DNA of 64,000 nt. Source: Petrotoga olearia DSM 13574. GTDB taxonomy: Bacteria; Thermotogota; Thermotogae; Petrotogales; Petrotogaceae. Position numbers and translations under genes: made by a program. Positions 47,324 through 56,452 of the stretch are shown in pieces. Position 1 is the first letter of the stretch. The number at the start of each line of letters is the position of its first letter. The stretch spans positions 124,001-188,000 of the forward strand of contig NZ_AZRL01000022.1 of assembly GCF_002895525.1 (NCBI RefSeq). The letters run 5' to 3'. The notes below the pieces were generated by a model. The model worked only from the letters and a program-made list of their open reading frames with translations, was not told the DNA's origin and made no database searches.

Positions 47324-48315
47324 TAAATGCTATTTTCATTTGCCACCATTCTATTCCCCGACAATTCGGATTTATAATACAACTCTTCATAAAGTTGCAA
47401 AAAATCCTTAATAGAAGTCTCTTCACTCAAATCAATACATTTATTACTCTCATCAAGCTTAACTTTTAGATTAAAATCATCTATTATCCCCTTAACCTTA
47501 GAAAACTCAAATTTCGTGTAATTACCGTTTTTAATAACCTTATAAAACTTCTTCAAATACAAAGGTTTGCCTTTGAGTTTCTCACTAAAATAATCGATAC
47601 CTTTTAACTTAACATCTTTACCAAATAGATTTCCCTTTTTCTTTATTTCCTCGATAACTTCATCTTTAGCCTCTTCATATTTCTTGTAAAACCCGAAATC
47701 TCTTTCAAAATAAGTCAGATTTTTAATTAAGACAGTATCTCCAACAACCATGTAATCAAAACTATTTTTAGGAATTATGAAAAGCCGTTCTTTTAAAGGT
47801 TGAATTTTACGTGCAGTAAGAGCTAGAATCCTTTTGTCTTTAAAGATTTTGGAAGCCGTTAAATATTGAATACCTAACAAAAAATCATTCAACTCTTTAC
47901 TATACAACTTTACTATCAGTTTGAACTTCTTAATTGTTTCCAAGTCTTCATTAGAATAATTTTTTATATACTTACCTTCACGAATAATCTCAACAATATC
48001 CCCAACATCACTCACATTCTCTTTAACATCTTTTAGATACAAAAAACTCCTGTCATGAATGACTGTCTCGTACTCATCTACCTTGTTTGACTCTTTGTTG
48101 ATTAAATCATTTAAAAACTCGTCAGCAGAGGCCAGAAAAATGCTCTTGAAAAAGAAGGGATCTTCATTTTTCAACCAAAATATCTCGTCTTTCTCATTTT
48201 GGATAAAAACATCCACTATGAAATCCTCTGAAGTATCTATTAACTCTCTAAGAGATTCTAAATTCTCTTTTAAAAAGATATTCTCTAAAATCTCATCCCA
48301 ATTAACTTTATTCAT
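47317..48315 (-). CDS. Putative Kiwa anti-phage protein KwaB-like (DUF4868-like)
   Basis: Soluble 332-residue protein. The stretch ILALTARKIQPLKERLFIIP, the following NSFDYMVVGDTVLIKN and then LTYFERDFGFYKKY resemble what I remember of the DUF4868 family, the KwaB subunit of the Kiwa system. KwaB binds DNA and pairs with membrane protein KwaA. The partner gene upstream encodes a four-helix membrane protein, which fits. I chose the ATG at 48315, which overlaps the partner's stop (ATGA). The longer start at 48399 lies inside the partner. No other function was recognised. A profile search is needed to settle it. Confidence 0.5.
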   Translation of the reverse strand: MNKVNWDEILENIFLKENLESLRELIDTSEDFIVDVFIQNEKDEIFWLKNEDPFFFKSIFLASADEFLNDLINKESNKVDEYETVIHDRSFLYLKDVKENVSDVGDIVEIIREGKYIKNYSNEDLETIKKFKLIVKLYSKELNDFLLGIQYLTASKIFKDKRILALTARKIQPLKERLFIIPKNSFDYMVVGDTVLIKNLTYFERDFGFYKKYEEAKDEVIEEIKKKGNLFGKDVKLKGIDYFSEKLKGKPLYLKKFYKVIKNGNYTKFEFSKVKGIIDDFNLKVKLDESNKCIDLSEETSIKDFLQLYEELYYKSELSGNRMVANENSIYQ

Positions 48316-48827
48316 CTCTTGCCACCCATCCCCAAATAAATATCTTTGGAAAACTCTTTTAATTTCATTCCTTCGGTTATTGACTTTGAAATCAACCAAA
48401 CCGGCCGCATACTTTTTTTACCTTCGTCCATAAGATAAACCTTGTAAATACTATAGCCAAACAAAGCAAGAACAGGGTTTATAACAATTAAATCTGTCTT
48501 CACATAAATATTGCCTACAATAAAAACGATTATGGCAAAAGAAATCAATTCTTTTATGCCACCCATATTGATAAAAGGCAAGATATAAACAAAAATATAA
48601 TCCAATAATCTCACATTCTGCGATTCTACTTTCTCGAATTTAATGAACTTTTCCTCGGCATTCGTCTTAGCAGAAATAAAAAGAACCAAGGAAACAGCAA
48701 AAACAAAAATCGAAAAAATACTAAAAAACAAGAACAAAACGTTCCCAAAATTATTAATGGCAAAGATAACAAAAAGAGGCAGATACGAAAGCAAAAACAA
48801 AAACGATTTAAACAACGTATTGATCAT
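48312..48827 (-). CDS. Putative Kiwa anti-phage membrane protein KwaA-like
   Basis: 171 residues with about four transmembrane helices: residues ~7-27 (FLFLLSYLPLFVIFAI), ~30-50, ~75-90 (DYIFVYILPFINMG) and ~94-140. The size, helix count, SYLPLF and YILPF turns, and coupling to the downstream KwaB-like gene by ATGA fit KwaA of the Kiwa defence system. Without the partner it would only be an unknown membrane protein. The ATG follows GGGAGG. It lies among surface-sugar genes, a usual site for gain and loss of defence genes. Confidence 0.5.
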   Translation of the reverse strand: MINTLFKSFLFLLSYLPLFVIFAINNFGNVLFLFFSIFSIFVFAVSLVLFISAKTNAEEKFIKFEKVESQNVRLLDYIFVYILPFINMGGIKELISFAIIVFIVGNIYVKTDLIVINPVLALFGYSIYKVYLMDEGKKSMRPVWLISKSITEGMKLKEFSKDIYLGMGGKR

Positions 48828-48954
48828 ACCAAAACCTCCCCAATGAGGAAATCTATATATCTTAATAAGTCACATATTCATAATTATAACAAATAAAGCT
48901 ATCTTTTATTTCTCTATCACCCTTAAGCTTCATGTAGAAAGCAGTTATTTCTTA

Positions 48955-48963
48955 TGATATAAT
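48955..48963 (+). promoter_or_regulatory. Extended -10 element for the glycosyltransferase gene
   Basis: TGATATAAT, 52 nt before the start. No good -35 is visible. Confidence 0.5.
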
Positions 48964-49014
48964 AAATCGGTAGATAATAAAAACACAGTCTTTATAATTT
49001 CAAGGTGAAATCTT

Positions 49015-50124
49015 ATGAAAATACTAATCATTGGTTACATGCACCCAAAATTTGACAAAAGAGTACATAGAACAGTTAAAACTCTTTCTAAAGTTCATGA
49101 GATTATTTACCAATACTGGACCAATAAAGATGAAAAAGAATATATAGATGGAAATATAAAATACATCCCCATAAAAGACATCAAAGGGGCAAAAGGCAGC
49201 CCTTTGAAAAAACTTATAAGTAGAGGGCCTCTCGATAAAAAAATATGCGATTTGGTATCTGAAGAAAATTACGACATCCTATACATGCATCATTTTTTAG
49301 CAAGCAGACCTTTGGAGCCCTTTAAAATAGCCAAAAAAAGAAATAAAAAAATAATTTACGATATTCACGAATACCATCCCGAAAATTTTTTAGCAGATTT
49401 AGAAGGAATTATTGGAAATTTAAAAGTGAAAACCGTCTGGAGATTCTTTAAAAAGCAGTTAGAACTCTCGGATCTGGCAATATTCGTTTCAGAAGAAACA
49501 AGAAATGATGCTGTTAACAAAACGAACATAGATATAGAAAAAACGTATATTATACCCAATTACGCAAATTTTATTATAAAACCCGATATTCAAAAAAAGA
49601 GAAAAGAAATTGTCTTAGTTGGTAAAGTAACAAGAAAGATAGAAGATGAGAAAAAAATCTTAAAATCTTTAATCGAAAAGGGTTTTAAATTCAAGGTTAT
49701 AGGAATGGATTCAAAAGAGTTTATAGACATTGCTCATGAATCTACAGAATTTTTACCTTACGATGAAATGATGAATGAACTAGCTAAGGCCTTGTTTTCT
49801 CTAATTTCTTACAACACCGTCAAAAACAGAGATTATAAAAATGACATTTTCGCCTTGCCTCACAAGTTTTACGACTCCTTAGCTGCAGGCACTCCTGTTA
49901 TTGTAAAATCTTCTTTTGTCTCAATGGCTAAACAGGTAGAAAATTTAGGCTTAGGAGTAGTTATAGACCCAGCTAACTTGGAAGAAAGTGTTGAAAAGAT
50001 TACTAACGCATACAAAAATTACGAAAACATCATAAAAAACGTTGAAAAACACCAAAAAGAATTTATTTGGAATGAAGAAAAAGAAAGAAAATTTGTTGAT
50101 CTGATATCTCACGTAACCAAATAA
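49015..50124 (+). CDS. Glycosyltransferase family 4-like protein
   Basis: GT-B fold glycosyltransferase, 369 aa. The N-terminal domain starts MKILIIGYMHPKFDKRVHRTVKTL (acceptor side). YDIHEYHPENF and the C-terminal nucleotide-sugar half (LVGKVTRKIEDEKK, FLPYDEMMNELAKALFSLIS, PHKFYDSLAAGTPVI) follow. The E-x7-E-type region is loosely conserved. It probably adds a sugar to a surface polysaccharide or lipid, in line with wecB nearby. Donor and acceptor are unknown. Confidence 0.82.
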   Translation: MKILIIGYMHPKFDKRVHRTVKTLSKVHEIIYQYWTNKDEKEYIDGNIKYIPIKDIKGAKGSPLKKLISRGPLDKKICDLVSEENYDILYMHHFLASRPLEPFKIAKKRNKKIIYDIHEYHPENFLADLEGIIGNLKVKTVWRFFKKQLELSDLAIFVSEETRNDAVNKTNIDIEKTYIIPNYANFIIKPDIQKKRKEIVLVGKVTRKIEDEKKILKSLIEKGFKFKVIGMDSKEFIDIAHESTEFLPYDEMMNELAKALFSLISYNTVKNRDYKNDIFALPHKFYDSLAAGTPVIVKSSFVSMAKQVENLGLGVVIDPANLEESVEKITNAYKNYENIIKNVEKHQKEFIWNEEKERKFVDLISHVTK

Positions 50125-50228
50125 CCCGTACTTTTTTGGAAAACTCCCTTTCCTTTTGTTAACACCTCATCACTTTATTTCACTCTATCCTCAAAACTTC
50201 TTTAACTAACTCTGATTTACTGAATTAG

Positions 50229-50256
50229 TTGAAAAGTAAAGCTTTTACTGTATAAT
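50229..50256 (+). promoter_or_regulatory. Distal promoter with inverted repeat in its spacer
   Basis: TTGAAA, a 16-nt spacer and TATAAT. The spacer holds the inverted repeat AGTAAA-GCT-TTTACT (50235-50249), which could be an operator. The next gene is the LacI-type regulator, 165 nt downstream. Confidence 0.6.
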
Positions 50257-50301
50257 CAATCTTAAATCTCTTTAATCGCCTCTAGTTACCTTTAATCGGA
50301 T

Positions 50302-50330
50302 TTGATAAAATACTATAATTCTGATAAAAT
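50302..50330 (+). promoter_or_regulatory. Proximal promoter of the lacI-type gene
   Basis: TTGATA (50302-50307), a 17-nt spacer and TAAAAT (50325-50330), with a TG extension (TGATAAAAT). The palindrome at 50333 overlaps the expected transcription start. Confidence 0.6.
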
Positions 50331-50332
50331 AA

Positions 50333-50344
50333 GAATACGTATTC
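50333..50344. promoter_or_regulatory. Candidate LacI-family operator
   Basis: GAATACGTATTC is a perfect 12-bp palindrome with a central CG, as is typical for LacI/GalR operators. It sits 2 bp after the -10 of the proximal promoter, so binding would block initiation. This is inferred from position and symmetry. Confidence 0.55.
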
Positions 50345-50420
50345 ACCAAGTATTTAAAGTAATTATGTAAATTCTCAGATAAATCGAATTCATATTTTAA
50401 AGGGAATGAGGGAAATTTAT

Positions 50421-51410
50421 ATGAAAACAATGAAAGAAATTGCCAAAATGGCTGGAGTTTCTCAATCAACTGTTTCAAGGGTGATAAATAATAATCCTAA
50501 CGTCAGCCCTGAAATCAAAAGAAAAGTTTTAGAATACATTAGAAAATACAATTATCAACCAAATAGAACGGCTCGAAGCCTTGTCAAAAATAAAAGTTTT
50601 CTTATTGGAATAGTACTACCTGAATTAACGAACCCTTATTTCCCAGAAATACTAGAATCATTAGAAGAAGAAGCAAATTACTATAATTACAACATTGTAC
50701 TGTCAATCACTTATGGTAGTCTTCAAAGAGAAAAAGAACAAATAGAAATGCTTTTAAGTAGAAGAGTCGACGGGTTAATCATAAATCCAACAGATTTATC
50801 GCATGTTGAACATATAATTAAAATCAAATCGATCATACCTACAGTCATATGTGCCCAAGATTTAGACGGTTTTGATTATGTAACAGTTGACCACTATTTA
50901 GCGGGAAAAACCGTTGCTAAATATCTAATAAATAAGGGACACATAAACATCGGATATATTGGATATTTAAAAGATAAAAAATTAAAAGGATTTTATGAAG
51001 AAATCATAGCTAACAATTTGAATTTTAACGAAGATAATTATTTAATGGATCCTGAGGAGATATCTGATTTCAAAAAAAACAGTGAAAAAAAGTTATTAAA
51101 AAAAATAATAGATAACAATATAACAGCAATCTATACTATAAACGATATTATAGCAACAAAAGTGATCAATATGTTGATAAAAAATAAAATGAAAGTTCCG
51201 GATGATATAGCGGTGGTAGGTTTTGATAACACCATAATTTGTAATTTAACAAATCCACCATTAACCAGCGTTGCACAGCCCACCCGTGAAATCGGTAGAA
51301 GAAGTGTTGATATATTAGTCAAAAAAATAGAAAAAACCGATTCACACTCAGAGTATAATTTAGATCAAATTTTTCTACCACCTAGATTGGTGATAAGGAA
51401 ATCCACATAA
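50421..51410 (+). CDS. LacI/GalR-family transcriptional regulator
   Basis: N-terminal helix-turn-helix and hinge (MKEIAKMAGVSQSTVSRVIN, then PNRTARSLV), followed by a periplasmic-binding-like sugar domain (IGIVLPELTNPYFPEIL, DGLIINPTDL, AVVGFDNT). I chose the ATG at 50421 (329 aa). The start at 50406 has no ribosome binding site. Its gene lies 31 nt upstream of the alpha-glucosidase gene, so it probably regulates alpha-glucoside use and itself. The effector is unknown. Confidence 0.9.
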   Translation: MKTMKEIAKMAGVSQSTVSRVINNNPNVSPEIKRKVLEYIRKYNYQPNRTARSLVKNKSFLIGIVLPELTNPYFPEILESLEEEANYYNYNIVLSITYGSLQREKEQIEMLLSRRVDGLIINPTDLSHVEHIIKIKSIIPTVICAQDLDGFDYVTVDHYLAGKTVAKYLINKGHINIGYIGYLKDKKLKGFYEEIIANNLNFNEDNYLMDPEEISDFKKNSEKKLLKKIIDNNITAIYTINDIIATKVINMLIKNKMKVPDDIAVVGFDNTIICNLTNPPLTSVAQPTREIGRRSVDILVKKIEKTDSHSEYNLDQIFLPPRLVIRKST

Positions 51411-51441
51411 TCAAAGAACTTACAGAGGAGGAAAGATGTAA

Positions 51442-52899
<1,458 letters not shown>

Positions 52900-52907
52900 T
52901 TTATTTT

Positions 52908-52926
52908 AGGGGGCTAATGCCCCCCT
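52908..52926. terminator. Bidirectional terminator between aglA and the deoR-type gene
   Basis: AGGGGGC and GCCCCCT pair around a TAAT loop. T-rich sequence lies on both sides (TTTATTTT before, TTTAC after), so it can serve both convergent genes. Confidence 0.85.
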
Positions 52927-52930
52927 TTAC

Positions 52931-53680
52931 TTAATAAACAAACTTATCTGAAAAGATTTTGTATAAATCCTCGTTAAAAGTATCCGTGATAAATTTATCT
53001 ATTTCTTCTATTTCAAATGTTTTCATTATAGATTTTTTGCCAAACTTAGAACTATCAACAAGCATATATATTTCATTACAATTTTCTGCCACTATCTTTT
53101 TTATACTTGCACTTTGTGGAAGATTTTCAAATGTGCCTTCTTCAAAAGAAAAGGCACTACAAGAAAAAAAGGCTTTTTCTACACGGATTTCTTTCATCAT
53201 ATTCTCGGGAATTACCCCAACAGTTACACCATTTTTGTTATCTAATGTTCCACCTGCAACTACAACGTTGTGAGTAGGATTTTCACAGAGTGCCAATGCA
53301 GTGTAGAGATTATTAGTTACAATGTTCAAAAACTCTTTTTTTTGAGCTATTTTTTGAGCTAAAATATAGCAAGTACTACTTGCATCTAAAAACAAAGTCG
53401 AATCTCGAGTTATAAATTTTAAGGCTAACTCAGCAATCTTTTCTTTTTTATCCTGATTAAGTTTCATTCTCTCAAAAAATTGAGCTTCAGATAAATTATT
53501 TCTCTTTTTTCTTATACCTCCGTAGAATTTCTCAATTAGCCCTTTTTTATAAAGCTCTGAAATATCCCTTCTTAAAGTTACCATAGATACATCCAACTCT
53601 CGAGCCAAATCTTCTATATTAGCAGATTTTTCTCTCTCTAAAATTTCTAAAATTCTATCCTGCCTCATAACTTTTGTCAT
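52931..53680 (-). CDS. DeoR-family transcriptional regulator
   Basis: N-terminal winged helix (RQDRILEILEREKSANIEDLARELDVSMVTLRRDISEL, shown across two halves) and a C-terminal sugar-phosphate sensor domain (FLDASSTCYILAQKI, VVAGGTLDNKNGVTVG, MLVDSSKFGKKS). I chose the ATG at 53680, behind GGAGAGTGAT, giving 249 aa. It is divergent from the aldolase-kinase genes, so it is their likely repressor, with a sugar phosphate as effector. That is inference. Confidence 0.9.
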   Translation of the reverse strand: MTKVMRQDRILEILEREKSANIEDLARELDVSMVTLRRDISELYKKGLIEKFYGGIRKKRNNLSEAQFFERMKLNQDKKEKIAELALKFITRDSTLFLDASSTCYILAQKIAQKKEFLNIVTNNLYTALALCENPTHNVVVAGGTLDNKNGVTVGVIPENMMKEIRVEKAFFSCSAFSFEEGTFENLPQSASIKKIVAENCNEIYMLVDSSKFGKKSIMKTFEIEEIDKFITDTFNEDLYKIFSDKFVY

Positions 53681-53959
53681 TAAAATCACTCTCCATCGAT
53701 GTTTTATATAAATATGTTTTAAAGAAAAAATTAAAAAGTTTAAAATCATGCAAAAAATCCGATTATGGTCGATTATAATGAATTATTTCCGAATAACTCG
53801 AAAATTCTTTGATTATGTTAGTTTTGTATTTCGCCTAATTACTGATATACTATGTTGAAATTATATCATAATATTATCACATGATGATCATATTTTACAA
53901 AAATATAATATTAAATTTAGGATTATCAATTCAAACAATAAAAAACAGGAGGCTACAAC
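53681..53959. other. 279-bp divergent control region (deoR-type gene / aldolase)
   Basis: No gene is seen. GATTAT repeats lie on the left (53761-53816), a minus-strand TGATATAAT is at 53868-53860, and the palindrome ATGATCAT is at 53884-53891. A plus-strand TATAAT at 53904-53909 serves the aldolase gene, which has AGGAGG before its ATG. Confidence 0.55.
53761..53816. promoter_or_regulatory. Phased GATTAT repeats, possible DeoR-type operator
   Basis: GATTAT starts at 53761, 53771 and 53811, so all are on the same helix face at multiples of 10 bp. Evenly spaced direct repeats are known operators of DeoR-family repressors. The location between the regulator and its likely targets fits. Confidence 0.45.
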
Positions 53960-54604
53960 ATGCTAGAGGAGCAATTAAAAAAAGAAGTTGCAGAATTTGC
54001 AAAATTAGTATGGGACAGAAAACTGACAGATGGAACAGGCGGAAATATGAGTATAAAATATGGAGACAAAATATATATTACTCCAACATCGACTATAAAA
54101 CACTTTCTAACAGAGAAAGATATCATCACAGTAGATAAAAACGGAAATAAAATTGACGGGCTCAAAGAACCTTCTTCAGAAAGAAAAATGCATATTAAAA
54201 TATACGAAAAAACAAATGATGTAAACGCAATTATTCATGCTCACCCAGTATATGCTACCTCTTTCGCGATCACCTTTGAGAAATTACCAATAAATGCTCT
54301 TCCTGAATCTTCTTTAGTATTGGATCCAATAACCTATATCCCCTATCAAATGCCTGGAACCCAGGAATTTGCAGATGCCTTTAACGAAGGTTTAGAAAAA
54401 GGATCTCGTGTATTCGTTCTCCAAAACCATGGTGTTACCGTTGCGGGAAAGGACATGAATGAAGCATATGTAAAGTTGGAAACTTTAGAGTTTCTCTCTC
54501 AAGTTTCATTTATTTCAAAACTCTATTCTAACGTGAATGAAATACCAGACGAGAAAATAGCTGCATTCAAAGAATTTTTCAGAAGAAACAAGGAGGAGCA
54601 ATGA
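53960..54604 (+). CDS. Class II aldolase (fuculose/rhamnulose-phosphate aldolase type)
   Basis: Zn-dependent class II aldolase/adducin-family protein, 214 aa. The phosphate-binding TGGNMS and TPTS (residues ~27-45), catalytic Glu in EPSSERKMH, zinc His pair HAHPVYA and third His in LQNHGVTVAG are all present. It probably cleaves a deoxysugar-1-phosphate to dihydroxyacetone phosphate and lactaldehyde. The exact sugar is not set. The ATG follows AGGAGG. The stop overlaps the start of the broken gene that follows. Confidence 0.85.
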   Translation: MLEEQLKKEVAEFAKLVWDRKLTDGTGGNMSIKYGDKIYITPTSTIKHFLTEKDIITVDKNGNKIDGLKEPSSERKMHIKIYEKTNDVNAIIHAHPVYATSFAITFEKLPINALPESSLVLDPITYIPYQMPGTQEFADAFNEGLEKGSRVFVLQNHGVTVAGKDMNEAYVKLETLEFLSQVSFISKLYSNVNEIPDEKIAAFKEFFRRNKEEQ

Positions 54605-54795
54605 TGGAGTTAACTGAGATAAAAGAAAAAATAAAAAATAGAAAAAGAGCCATGTTTAACAAAGTATAGATCGATTAGTAATGTGGAACAATTATAAGAA
54701 GCGAATTAGAATTTAATCCGTTAAAAATGCATGCAATTAAAGAAGCAAAATCGCATCAAATAAAAAGGGAAGTTGTTCTAAAAAAATACTTATAA
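54601..54795 (+). pseudogene. Remnant of an unidentified gene between aldolase and kinase
   Basis: An ATG overlapping the aldolase stop begins MMELTEIKEKIKNRKRAM and ends at TAG after 22 codons. In the same frame, after three stops within a few codons, a second open stretch reads CGTIIRSELEFNPLKMHAI and on to KREVVLKKYL with TAA at 54793. The two pieces look like the N- and C-terminal ends of one gene whose middle was deleted. I do not recognise the family. In this position an isomerase or a further catabolic enzyme of the same sugar would be expected. Confidence 0.5.
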
Positions 54796-54811
54796 AGAAA
54801 AGGTGATAATC

Positions 54812-56269
54812 TTGAAATATCTACACTTAGCTATCGATCTCGGGGCGTCAGGTGGAAAAGTAATGGCTGGTAACATACACAATGACAAACTTATATTGAG
54901 TGAAGTAAACCGTTTTTCAAATTCCCCGGTTGAAATAAATGGAATATCTTATTGGAACATTTTAAATTTGTATAATCATATAATTGATAGCATTCAAATA
55001 GCTCAAAAAAATGATCAAAAGATACTATCCTTAGGAATAGACAGTTGGGGAGTGGACTTCGGACTTTTAAACGAAAATGGTTATTTAATAAACAATCCAA
55101 TTCATTATAGAAATATGTTTAAAACGAATACAATGCAAGAGGCAATAGAAAAAGCTGGCAAGAAATGGATATATGAACATTCTCCAACACAGTTTCAACC
55201 GTTCAATACGTTGTACCAAATATTAGCCTACCAAAAATACGCCCCAGATTTTGTCAAAATATCAAAAGATCTTTTGATGATCCCATCATTATTAAATTAC
55301 TTTTTAACCGGTAAAAAAGCTATTGACTTCACAATGGCTACAACTACTCAAATTTATAACCATAGAAAAAGAAAATGGGACGATGAAATAATGAAAAAGT
55401 TTGACATTCCTGATATATTACCTGAAATAGTACCTGCCGGTACAAAAATCGGTAAAATAAAAATAGATGTTTTAAATAACAATTCAAACATAGATGTAAT
55501 TCTTCCAGCCAGTCACGACACAGGGTCCGCATATGCCGCAATTGCTTCAGACCCCTCAGATACCATGTTCATTAGCTTAGGAACATGGTGCTTGACTGGT
55601 GCCATTGTTAATGAGGTCCCCTACAACGAAGAACTCATGGAAAACAATTTAGCCGCAGAGGGTTGCTTGGATGGATCTTTTAGAATATTGGCAAACGTAA
55701 CAGGAATGTGGTTAATCCAAGGTATTATAAAAAGTCTCAACTTGCCGGATAATAGCGATACTTATCAAAAAATTACAGAAATGGCACAGAACGCAAAACC
55801 ATTTTCTTCTTATATCAATGTAGATGATCCTTCTTTACAAAACCCTCAAGACATGATACAGGCAATAATTCAACAATCTATAAAAGATAACGATACCGTT
55901 TTAAATGAAACATCTCAAGTCATAAGAACGGCGTTGGAAGGGATTGCCTTCAAAGTAAATGAAGTTAAAGAAAAACTATCAAAGATATTGGAAATCGAGT
56001 TTAAAAGGATCCATGTGGTAGGTGGAGGAACCAGAAATGAATTACTTTGTCAATTCATTGCGGATGCAACAGGACTAACTGTTTTAACTGGCCCTATTGA
56101 AGGAACAGCCGTAGGAAACTTAGTCTCTCAGTTATACGCCTTGGAACTTGTAAAAAACTTTGAGGAAGCAAGGGACTTAATAAAAAGATCTTTCGAATTT
56201 CAATGTTTTAAGCCAAAAGAACATGATATCTGGAAAGAGGCTTTTATTTCTTTTCAAAAGAAAAAATGA
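54812..56269 (+). CDS. FGGY-family sugar kinase (rhamnulokinase-like)
   Basis: ATP-dependent carbohydrate kinase, 485 aa. The N-terminal AIDLGASGGKVMAG matches rhamnulokinases (ASGGK rather than the usual xylulokinase DxGTSS). SLGIDSWGVDFGLL, the catalytic ASHDTGSAYAAI and the FGGY ATP site HVVGGGTRNELLCQFIADATG follow. The start is TTG at 54812, 6 nt behind AAAAGGTG. The GTG at 54803 overlaps the site. It probably phosphorylates the ketose that the class II aldolases cleave. Confidence 0.85.
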   Translation: MKYLHLAIDLGASGGKVMAGNIHNDKLILSEVNRFSNSPVEINGISYWNILNLYNHIIDSIQIAQKNDQKILSLGIDSWGVDFGLLNENGYLINNPIHYRNMFKTNTMQEAIEKAGKKWIYEHSPTQFQPFNTLYQILAYQKYAPDFVKISKDLLMIPSLLNYFLTGKKAIDFTMATTTQIYNHRKRKWDDEIMKKFDIPDILPEIVPAGTKIGKIKIDVLNNNSNIDVILPASHDTGSAYAAIASDPSDTMFISLGTWCLTGAIVNEVPYNEELMENNLAAEGCLDGSFRILANVTGMWLIQGIIKSLNLPDNSDTYQKITEMAQNAKPFSSYINVDDPSLQNPQDMIQAIIQQSIKDNDTVLNETSQVIRTALEGIAFKVNEVKEKLSKILEIEFKRIHVVGGGTRNELLCQFIADATGLTVLTGPIEGTAVGNLVSQLYALELVKNFEEARDLIKRSFEFQCFKPKEHDIWKEAFISFQKKK

Positions 56270-56275
56270 TATAAT
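56267..56275 (+). promoter_or_regulatory. Extended -10 element directly before a terminator
   Basis: TGATATAAT overlaps the kinase stop codon region. A hairpin terminator begins 16 nt downstream, so a transcript from here would stop almost at once unless the hairpin is bypassed. It may be a promoter with attenuation for pcp, or a chance match. Confidence 0.35.
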
Positions 56276-56288
56276 TAATACGAATAAT

Positions 56289-56311
56289 GGGCGGACTCTT
56301 GTCCGCTTTTT
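56289..56311 (+). terminator. Terminator after the sugar kinase gene
   Basis: GCGGAC and GTCCGC pair around a TCTT loop, followed by five T. It separates the kinase from the pcp operon. Confidence 0.85.
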
Positions 56312-56364
56312 GTATATGAAAGGAGTGGAAATTCCTTTATCCAAATGTCATGTGGGCTTACTGT

Positions 56365-56432
56365 GGGGTGGGGAGCAGGGTGAAGGGCCGCTAATCGATG
56401 TTTTAGAGTTCCAAAAGACAGTACGTAAAATT
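56365..56432 (+). repeat. Leader repeat, long copy upstream of pcp
   Basis: GGGGTGGGGAGCAGGGTGAA, GGGCCGCTAATCGATG and TTTTAGAGTTCCAAAAGACAG in a row. Head and tail are both present. It ends 20 nt before the pcp start, in the same orientation. Confidence 0.75.
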
Positions 56433-56452
56433 TAAAAAGGAGGTCATATTTT

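Larger units (their letters stand above)
50125..50420 (+). other. 296-bp control region of the lacI-aglA unit
   Basis: No gene is seen. Two promoter-like pairs (50229-50256 and 50302-50330) and two short palindromes that could bind the repressor lie here. See the separate entries. Confidence 0.6.

Noticed and set aside
47058-47426. 122-aa minus-strand frame over the wecB end
   Set aside because: It is antisense to conserved wecB codons, and the coupled KwaB-like frame already accounts for the minus strand beyond 47317.
50125-50220. Pyrimidine-rich stretch after the glycosyltransferase considered as a small RNA or riboswitch
   Set aside because: No stable stem or known riboswitch core is visible, and promoter elements begin only at 50229.
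53881-54138. 85-aa plus-strand frame at the start of the first aldolase gene
   Set aside because: It runs out of frame across the aldolase start and has a basic, motif-free sequence. The aldolase frame has the ribosome binding site and the conserved motifs.
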